Of a stretch of DNA of 64,000 nt, positions 58,138-64,000 are shown piece after piece; position 1 is the first letter of the stretch, and each line of letters starts with the position of its first letter. The notes beneath the pieces are model-generated. The model was given only the letters and a program-made list of their open reading frames with translations, was not told the DNA's origin and did no database searches. The DNA is from Croceibacterium mercuriale (lineage in GTDB: Bacteria > Pseudomonadota > Alphaproteobacteria > Sphingomonadales > Sphingomonadaceae), in contig NZ_JTDN01000001.1 of the NCBI RefSeq assembly GCF_000802385.1, forward strand, positions 1,619,501 to 1,683,500, in the 5' to 3' direction. Position numbers and translations under genes: made by a program.

Positions 58138-60879
58138 ATGCCCCCGCTGCCCCTGCCTGCCCTGCACGCCAGCCATGCCGGTTGCTGGCTGAGCGATCCT
58201 GCGGGTGTCGTGCGGCCGGTCGGCAAGGGCACCGCGCTGAATGCGGCGGCTGACACGCCGGTGTTGCTGCTGAATGCGCCGCTGGTTGCCAGCCGGCTGG
58301 GCTATCCCGACCTGTCGGGGCTGGACCTGCTGGAGCTGTACGCCTTCATCCATCCGGCCCGCTTCGTGGTGCCGACGCCCAAGGGGCTGGCCGAGGCCCT
58401 CGATCTACCCGTACCGGTCAGCGATGACGAGGTGCCAGCCCTGTTGCAGGCCGCCGCCGCGGCGCTGGTGCGGGTCTGCACCGATCCCGCGTGGCCGGAG
58501 CGGGAGGGCGCGTGGAGCGCGCTGCAATCGCTGACCCGGCTCCGCTGGCACTGGGCGCAGGTGTTGTCCCCGCATATTGCCCGACCCGAGAGGGCTGAAC
58601 GATGGCTGTTCGCCCGTCTGCCCGAATGGCAGGAGGCACCGCCGCGAGCCCAGCCCAGACAGGTAGTGCTGGAAAGCGAGGCGGTGGAAGCGCGCCTTGC
58701 CGAGTTGACCGGTGACGGCGCGGAACGGCGGGCCGGGCAGGTCGCCTATGCCAAGGGTGCTGCCGGCGTCTTTGCTCCGCGGGAGGCACGGGGACGGCCT
58801 CACCTGCTGCTGGCGCAGGCGGGCACCGGCATCGGCAAGACCTTGGGCTATCTCGCCCCCGCCAGCCTGTGGGCGGAACAGAGCGGCGGCACCGTGTGGG
58901 TCAGCACCTATACCAAGAACTTGCAACGGCAGCTGCGGCGCGAAAGCACGCGCGCCTGGCCCCAGCAACGCGCCGATGGCAGCCGGCCTGTCGTGGTGCG
59001 GAAGGGGCGCGAGAACTATCTGTGCCTGCTGAACCTAGAAGATGCGCTGCAAGGCGGGTTTGGCGGACGGGCGGCAATCCTGGCGCATCTGGTGGCACGC
59101 TGGGCCGCCTATACGCAGGATGGCGACGTGGTCGGCGGCGATCTGCCCGGCTGGCTGGGCACGCTGTTCCGCCAGCGCGCAATCCGCAGCCTGACGGACC
59201 AGCGCGGCGAGTGCATCTATGCCGGGTGCCCGCATTATCGCAAATGCTTCATCGAACGCGCCGCCCGCGCCAGTGCGGAGGCGGATCTGGTGATCGCCAA
59301 TCACGCGCTGGTGATGGTCAACGCCGCGCGCGGGCGCGATCATGCGCAGCGCCCCACCCGCATCATCTTCGACGAAGGACACCATGTGTTCGAAGCGGCG
59401 GACAGCACCTTCGCTGCAGCGCTGACCGGGCGCGAGGCGGTGGAACTGCGGCGCTGGCTGCTGGGCCCGGAGCGTAGCGGCAAAGGCCGCCGGCGTGGCC
59501 TGGCGGCGCGACTGGCGGATGTCGCCAGCTATGACGAGGCGGGCAGCGAGGCCATCGCCAATGCGGTGGAGGCGGCCGCTGCGCTACCCTCCGATGGCTG
59601 GCTGCAGCGCATCCACGAGGGTCTGCCGCTTGGCGCGGTGGAGGCGCTGCTGAGTGCGGTGCGGGCGACCACCTATGCTCGTGACGAGAGCGCGCAGGAT
59701 GCCGGTTACGGGCTGGAAACCGAAGTCGCCGGGCTGGACGGCCCGGTGGTGGAACTGGCGCAGCAGGCCGGCGCGGCCCTGGCAGCGATCCGCCAGCCGC
59801 TGCTCCAGCTGGGTCAACGGCTGGAAGCGGTGCTGGAGGACGCGCCCGACTGGCTGGATGCGCAAGGCCGCGCCCGGATCGAGGGCGCGCGTCATTCGCT
59901 GAGCTGGCGGATCGACCTGCTGCTGGCGTGGGAGGCGATGCTGGCCCGGCTGGGCGGTCCGGCCGATCCCAGCTTCGTGGACTGGATGGCGGTGGAGCGG
60001 GCTGATACGCGCGAGTTCGACGTGGGCCTGCACCGGCACTGGTTGGACCCGAGCCAGCCCTTCGCCCGCGTGGTGCTGGATCAGGCGCATGGCGCGATGC
60101 TGACCAGCGCGACCCTGTGCCCCGGCGGCACCGGGGGCGAGGAGGACTGGACCGTCGCGCTGGCACGATCGGGCGCGACGCATCTGGAAGGGACGCCGCA
60201 ACTGAGCGCGGCGGCCAGCCCGTATGATTATGCCAGCATGGCCGAGGTGCTGATCGTGACCGACGTGCCGCGCGGCGACCTGCCGGCGCTGGCGGGCGCT
60301 TACGGCCGGATCATAGAGGCGGCCGGTGGCGGCGTGCTGGGCCTGTTCACCGCCATCCGCCGGTTGCGGGCCGTACATGCGCGCATCGCCGACCGCCTGG
60401 CGCGCAGCGGCCTGCCGCTCTACGCGCAGCATGTCGATCCGATCGATACGGGCACGCTGGTGGACATCTTCCGCGATGATCATCGCGCCAGCCTGCTAGG
60501 CACCGATGCCCTGCGTGACGGGGTGGATGTACCCGGCCATTCATTGCGCTGCGTGGTGCTGGAACAGGTGCCCTGGCCCAAGCCGGGTATCCTGCACCGG
60601 GCACGGCGGGCGGCGCACGGCTCGGGCAGCGCATATGATGACATGCTGATCCGCGCGCGGCTGGCGCAGGCGTTCGGCCGGCTGATCCGCAGCGCCGGGG
60701 ATCGCGGGCACTTCGTGGTCCTGTCCGCCGCCTTCCCCAGCCGGCTGCTGGATGCGTTCCCCGCCGGCACGCCGGTGCGGCGCGTCACGCTGGAGCAGGC
60801 TTTACAAGCGCTCGGCGCCAGTGTTTCATATACGACAGAGGCAGGCCCGACTGATCGCGCGCTGCAAGAGGAGCCTTGA
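58138..60879 (+). CDS. DinG/XPD-like ATP-dependent DNA helicase
   Basis: 913 residues, superfamily 2 helicase. Walker A AQAGTGIGKTLGYL, iron-sulfur cluster cysteines between motifs I and II (YLCLLNLEDAL, then ECIYAGCPHYRKCF, four Cys), Walker B as FDEGHHVFEAADS, and C-terminal motifs V/VI (DALRDGVDVPG, QAFGRLIRSAGDRG). A non-helicase N-terminal region of about 200 residues precedes the motor (GLDLLELYAFIHPARFVVP). Likely acts in repair or R-loop/replication conflict resolution. The ATG at 58138 begins the open frame. Followed 6 bp later by a SixA-like gene. Confidence 0.92.
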   Translation: MPPLPLPALHASHAGCWLSDPAGVVRPVGKGTALNAAADTPVLLLNAPLVASRLGYPDLSGLDLLELYAFIHPARFVVPTPKGLAEALDLPVPVSDDEVPALLQAAAAALVRVCTDPAWPEREGAWSALQSLTRLRWHWAQVLSPHIARPERAERWLFARLPEWQEAPPRAQPRQVVLESEAVEARLAELTGDGAERRAGQVAYAKGAAGVFAPREARGRPHLLLAQAGTGIGKTLGYLAPASLWAEQSGGTVWVSTYTKNLQRQLRRESTRAWPQQRADGSRPVVVRKGRENYLCLLNLEDALQGGFGGRAAILAHLVARWAAYTQDGDVVGGDLPGWLGTLFRQRAIRSLTDQRGECIYAGCPHYRKCFIERAARASAEADLVIANHALVMVNAARGRDHAQRPTRIIFDEGHHVFEAADSTFAAALTGREAVELRRWLLGPERSGKGRRRGLAARLADVASYDEAGSEAIANAVEAAAALPSDGWLQRIHEGLPLGAVEALLSAVRATTYARDESAQDAGYGLETEVAGLDGPVVELAQQAGAALAAIRQPLLQLGQRLEAVLEDAPDWLDAQGRARIEGARHSLSWRIDLLLAWEAMLARLGGPADPSFVDWMAVERADTREFDVGLHRHWLDPSQPFARVVLDQAHGAMLTSATLCPGGTGGEEDWTVALARSGATHLEGTPQLSAAASPYDYASMAEVLIVTDVPRGDLPALAGAYGRIIEAAGGGVLGLFTAIRRLRAVHARIADRLARSGLPLYAQHVDPIDTGTLVDIFRDDHRASLLGTDALRDGVDVPGHSLRCVVLEQVPWPKPGILHRARRAAHGSGSAYDDMLIRARLAQAFGRLIRSAGDRGHFVVLSAAFPSRLLDAFPAGTPVRRVTLEQALQALGASVSYTTEAGPTDRALQEEP

Positions 60880-60885
60880 TCCCCC

Positions 60886-61437
60886 GTGAAGCTGCTGGGC
60901 CTGTTGCGCCATGCCAAGTCCGACTGGTCGGAAAGCGAACTTCGCGGCGGGGAGCAGCGTGACTTCGATCGCGGGCTGAACGGCCGCGGACGGCGCGGCG
61001 CCGCGCTGATGGGCCAGCACATCATCGACCATGGCGTAGGTTGGGACCGGCTGCTCGCCAGCCCTGCGGAACGCGTCCGCCAGACGCTGGCAGCGGCGCA
61101 ATTGCCGCAGGAGCCGCAATGGCAGGACCATGCCTATCTGGCGGACGCCGACACGCTGCTGGACCTGGTGCAGACCACCGGGGCGGATGCCGCCAGCCTG
61201 CTGCTGATCGGGCATAATCCCGGCCTGCAGGACCTGCTGCTGCTGCTGCTGCGCGACCTCGACGATCCGCTGTGCCAGGAGGCGGCCGAGAAATTCCCGA
61301 CCGCCACCTTTGCCGTGCTGGAGCTGGATGTGACCAGCTGGGCCGACGTGTCCCCCGGTTGCGCCCGGCTGGTCCACTTCGCCCGGCCGCGCGACCTTGA
61401 TCCTGCACTAGGGCCCGAAACGTCCACGGTCGGCTAG
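60886..61437 (+). CDS. SixA-like histidine phosphatase family protein
   Basis: 183 residues. Histidine phosphatase superfamily: catalytic LLRHAKSDWSE at the N-terminus, LLASPAERVRQTL, and second catalytic His in LLLIGHNPGLQDLLL. Related to SixA, which dephosphorylates phosphohistidine on signalling proteins; target here unknown. Starts with GTG at 60886, GAGGAG about 12 bases ahead within the end of the helicase gene, so the pair is probably co-transcribed. Confidence 0.9.
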   Translation: MKLLGLLRHAKSDWSESELRGGEQRDFDRGLNGRGRRGAALMGQHIIDHGVGWDRLLASPAERVRQTLAAAQLPQEPQWQDHAYLADADTLLDLVQTTGADAASLLLIGHNPGLQDLLLLLLRDLDDPLCQEAAEKFPTATFAVLELDVTSWADVSPGCARLVHFARPRDLDPALGPETSTVG

Positions 61438-61444
61438 GCGGGCG

Positions 61445-61906
61445 CTAGAGCTTGCGTTCCAGTTCCAGGTAGGTCGCCGGGATCTTCAGCGCGTTGGTGG
61501 CAACGCGCGTTTCCCGCAGGAAGGAGAGCAGCGCCGCCATCAACAGGGCGATAGACCCGAAGAAGAAGGCCGCGGCCGCATTCTGCAAAGAGGCGTGGAA
61601 TACCTCCTCGACGAACAGCATGGCGACCGTCATGCCGATCGACAGCCCGCTCATCACCAGCAGCAGCATGGCACTGTTGATCAGGCGGATGCGCCGGTCG
61701 ACGATGCGGATCTCGCGCACGACCGCGTCATGCTCCACCCCGCTGGTCCGGGCATGCGTTTCCTGCAGGAAGCGCGACCGATCAACCACGCGGGCAAGGC
61801 GGTTGGACAGGATGTTCAGGATATTGCCGATGGCCACCAGCACGAAGACCGGTGTCAGCGCCAGCTGGATGGTCTGTGCGATCACACCGTCCAGATTGAG
61901 TTCCAT
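61445..61906 (-). CDS. DUF2721 family membrane protein
   Basis: 153 residues with three hydrophobic segments (TPVFVLVAIGNILNILS, SAMLLLVMSGLSIGMTVAMLF, AAAFFFGSIALLMAALLSFL) and a conserved polar loop (SNRLARVVDRSRFLQE) typical of DUF2721 proteins. Function unknown. The ATG at 61906 is preferred to the GTG at 61921 because GGAG sits at a good distance before it. Converges with the SixA-like gene, 7 bp apart. Confidence 0.83.
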   Translation of the reverse strand: MELNLDGVIAQTIQLALTPVFVLVAIGNILNILSNRLARVVDRSRFLQETHARTSGVEHDAVVREIRIVDRRIRLINSAMLLLVMSGLSIGMTVAMLFVEEVFHASLQNAAAAFFFGSIALLMAALLSFLRETRVATNALKIPATYLELERKL

Positions 61907-62085
61907 GTCCTGCTGCTCCACTGCTGCAAGCGGGAACTCTAGCGGTCGCCGCTGCTTTGAAGCCAGACGGAAATATATTTAATCTGAAGCCTCATCGGTT
62001 CGACCTGTGCGGCTGGCGCGGGTGGGTTTGTCGTGACAGTGTTGCTTAGCATGCCTGACTATCTGTCGGCAGGAATGTCGTAGTC

Positions 62086-64000
62086 ATGGCTAGTCACGGA
62101 TATGATCTGTCCAACTGCGACCGCGAACCAATTCACAAGCTGGGCAGTATCCAGGGCTTCGGGGCCCTGATCGCGCTCAACGCCGACTGGATCGTAGCGC
62201 ATCGCTCCGCCAATCTGGCGGCAGTGCTGAGGCGTCCGACGGCTCCGGCGATCGGCGGCCGACTGGGCGAATACTTCGCGGCGCCCGCCATGCAGTTCCT
62301 GCGTACGGCCGCTGGCCAGCTTGACGAGGATACGGGCGTTGCCGGCGACGGCAAGGATGACGCGACCGATCTGGTAAGCCGCCTGTTCGGCGTGGACCTG
62401 CTGGGTGATGGCGTGCTGTTCGACCTGGCGGTGCACCGCTCGGGATCGCTGCTGATCGTGGAGCTGGAGCCGGGCGAAGGGGCGGGCGAGTTGCATCATA
62501 GCGGCGGCCTGCGATCGCTGATGCAGCGGCTCAGCCGGCACAGCGACGTGGCCGATCTGTGCGCCGAAGCTGCGCGGCAGATGAAGGTGCTGCTGGGGTT
62601 TGATCGGGTGATGGTCTACCGCTTCCACGCGGATGGCAGCGGGGAGGTGATCGCAGAGGCGCGGGAACAGCACCTGGAAGCCTTCCTGAACCTGCGTTAC
62701 CCGCACACCGACATTCCGGCCCAGGCACGGGCGCTGTACCTGCGCAACCTGCTGCGTATCATCGCCGACGTCGACGCAGCCCCCGTGCCGATCGAGCCGG
62801 AACATGCCCTTGGCGGAGAAGCGGTCGACCTGTCGCTCAGCACGCTGCGTGCCGTGTCGCCGATCCATATCGAATATCTGAAGAACATGGGGGTCAGCGC
62901 CTCCCTGTCCATCTCCATCGTGGTCAAGGGTAAGCTGTGGGGCCTGTTCGCCTGCCACCATTATGCCCCGCGCACCCTGCCCTATTCGCTGCGGACCACG
63001 GCCGAACTGTTCGCCCAGCTGTTCGCGCTGCAGCTGGAGGTGGCGATCGCCAGCAGTGGCAGTCGCATGGCCGAACGCGGGCGGCAGTTGCACGACCGTC
63101 TGATGACCCGGCTGGTGGGCAGCAGCGCTCTGGTGGAGAACCTCAGCACGCTGGACAGCGTAATCGGCCAGGTCATCCCGCATGACGGCGCCAGCGCCTT
63201 TGTGGATGGGGCCTACAATGCCCGCGGCGCGGCGCCGACGGAGGCCGAGTTCCTGGCGCTGGTACCAGCGCTCAACGCGGCTGCCAGCAGCCGGATCGTC
63301 CACTCCGATGCCCTCGCCACCATGCTGCCGGCCGCAAGCGCCTTTGCCGACCGTGCCTGCGGGGCGCTGGTGATCCCGGTCAGCCGCCGCCCGCGCGACT
63401 ATGTGGTATTCTGGCGGCGGGAACTGCCGCAGGTAGTCACCTGGGCCGGTCGCCCGGAGAAGGCGATGGAGCACGGCCCTCACGGGCCGCGTCTGTCCCC
63501 GCGCAAGAGCTTCGAGGCCTGGCGGCAGATGGTGGAAGGGCACAGCACGCCCTGGACAACCGAGGAGCTGGCTGTGGCCGAGCATGTGCGCGTCACGCTG
63601 CTGGAGGTGATCCTGCGCATGAGCGACGAGCAGATGCAGGAACGCGCCCGCGCCGCCGAGCAGCAGGAATTGCTGATTGCGGAGCTGAACCACCGGGTCC
63701 GCAACATCCTGACCCTGATCCGCGGCTTGGTCAGCCAGTCCCGCACCGAGGGTACCAGCATCGAACAGTTCGCCGATCTGATCGGCGGCCGGATCCGCGC
63801 ACTGGCACTTGCGCATGACAATATCACGCGGGAGCACTGGTCCCCCGCATCCCTGCACGAGCTGATCGAGACGGAGGCGGAGGCCTATCTGGGCGGCAAG
63901 ACCGACCGGGTCAGCGTGACCGGGCCGGACGTGCTGGTAGCTCCGGAGGCCTATACGGTGCTCGCGCTCGTGCTGCACGAGATGATGACCAATTCGGCCA
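62086..64000 (+). CDS. Bacteriophytochrome with HWE-type histidine kinase (3' end outside window)
   Basis: 638 residues visible, frame open to the window edge. Red/far-red photoreceptor: N-terminal Cys11 in LSNCDREPIHKLGSIQGFGA is the biliverdin attachment site; PAS, then GAF with the chromophore motif YPHTDIPAQARALY and RAVSPIHIEYLKNMGV, SISIVVKGKLWGLFACHHY; a PHY domain with FWRRELPQVVTWAG and SPRKSFEAW; then an HWE-family kinase H-box AELNHRVRNILTLIRGLVSQ (phospho-acceptor His about residue 535) and the start of the ATPase domain (VLHEMMTNSA). It lacks the usual HisKA domain. Neither heme oxygenase nor a response regulator lies in the window. Starts at the ATG at 62086. Confidence 0.93.
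   Translation, partial: MASHGYDLSNCDREPIHKLGSIQGFGALIALNADWIVAHRSANLAAVLRRPTAPAIGGRLGEYFAAPAMQFLRTAAGQLDEDTGVAGDGKDDATDLVSRLFGVDLLGDGVLFDLAVHRSGSLLIVELEPGEGAGELHHSGGLRSLMQRLSRHSDVADLCAEAARQMKVLLGFDRVMVYRFHADGSGEVIAEAREQHLEAFLNLRYPHTDIPAQARALYLRNLLRIIADVDAAPVPIEPEHALGGEAVDLSLSTLRAVSPIHIEYLKNMGVSASLSISIVVKGKLWGLFACHHYAPRTLPYSLRTTAELFAQLFALQLEVAIASSGSRMAERGRQLHDRLMTRLVGSSALVENLSTLDSVIGQVIPHDGASAFVDGAYNARGAAPTEAEFLALVPALNAAASSRIVHSDALATMLPAASAFADRACGALVIPVSRRPRDYVVFWRRELPQVVTWAGRPEKAMEHGPHGPRLSPRKSFEAWRQMVEGHSTPWTTEELAVAEHVRVTLLEVILRMSDEQMQERARAAEQQELLIAELNHRVRNILTLIRGLVSQSRTEGTSIEQFADLIGGRIRALALAHDNITREHWSPASLHELIETEAEAYLGGKTDRVSVTGPDVLVAPEAYTVLALVLHEMMTNSA

Noticed and set aside
62059-63978. 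639-codon open frame antisense to the bacteriophytochrome
   Set aside because: The plus strand carries all phytochrome and HWE kinase motifs without a stop; the minus frame has none.

Overview
The window is a 64 kb stretch of GC-rich chromosome. Gene content and order point to an alphaproteobacterium of the order Sphingomonadales: a two-gene split methionine synthase, the mdh-sucD-sucA-sucB-lpd block without sucC, a crtZ-crtW ketocarotenoid pair, several TonB-dependent receptors, an F1 ATP synthase operon lacking the Fo genes, and an HWE-type bacteriophytochrome. Assignment below order is not safe; Erythrobacteraceae or Sphingomonadaceae are both possible. No phage, insertion sequence, CRISPR array, rRNA or tRNA was seen. 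Most genes are core metabolism packed in tight operons with 1-14 bp overlaps.

Layout. 1-5.2 kb: the 3' part of uvrC, a GH43-type lipoprotein, an SDR oxidoreductase and a secreted PKD protein. 5.2-16.5 kb (minus strand): a vitamin B12 acquisition and use block. It runs S46 peptidase, cobO, a cobalamin riboswitch, btuB-btuF-btuC-btuD, then split metH, with a short palindrome placed between btuD and metH. 16.5-24.2 kb (minus): small hypothetical, tesB, the H+-pumping pyrophosphatase hppA, and the overlapping run hisG-hisD-nusB-thiL, with an HTH protein upstream. 24.3-29 kb: Pro/Thr repeat secreted protein, SPL-like radical SAM protein, a Tat-exported HisC-like aminotransferase, a TauE/SafE transporter and an Lrp regulator. 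29-37.5 kb: TonB receptor divergent from a LacI regulator, two secreted or outer-membrane proteins, ada, and a membrane-linked trypsin-like protease.

37.6-43 kb: atpH-A-G-D, an unannotated four-helix membrane protein gene, then atpC. 43-46 kb: HNH nuclease, EamA transporter, solitary cpaF. 45.9-48.2 kb: crtZ-crtW (carotenoid hydroxylase and ketolase) converging on a parD-like/map pair. 48.4-56 kb: mdh-sucD-sucA-sucB-lpd, closed by a strong terminator. 56-62 kb: TRIC-type channel, two tandem paralogous secreted proteins, DinG/XPD-like helicase, SixA-like phosphatase, DUF2721 protein. 62.1-64 kb: the 5' part of a bacteriophytochrome histidine kinase that runs off the end.

Functional links. Cobalamin taken up by BtuB/F/C/D can be adenosylated by CobO or used by the B12-dependent methionine synthase encoded directly behind the transporter genes. 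HppA, F1-ATPase and the 2-oxoglutarate dehydrogenase block make this a dense energy-metabolism region. The strongest candidates for something not yet described are the membrane protein gene inside the atp operon, the parD-like/map unit with its own palindrome, the exported aminotransferase, and the palindrome in front of split metH.
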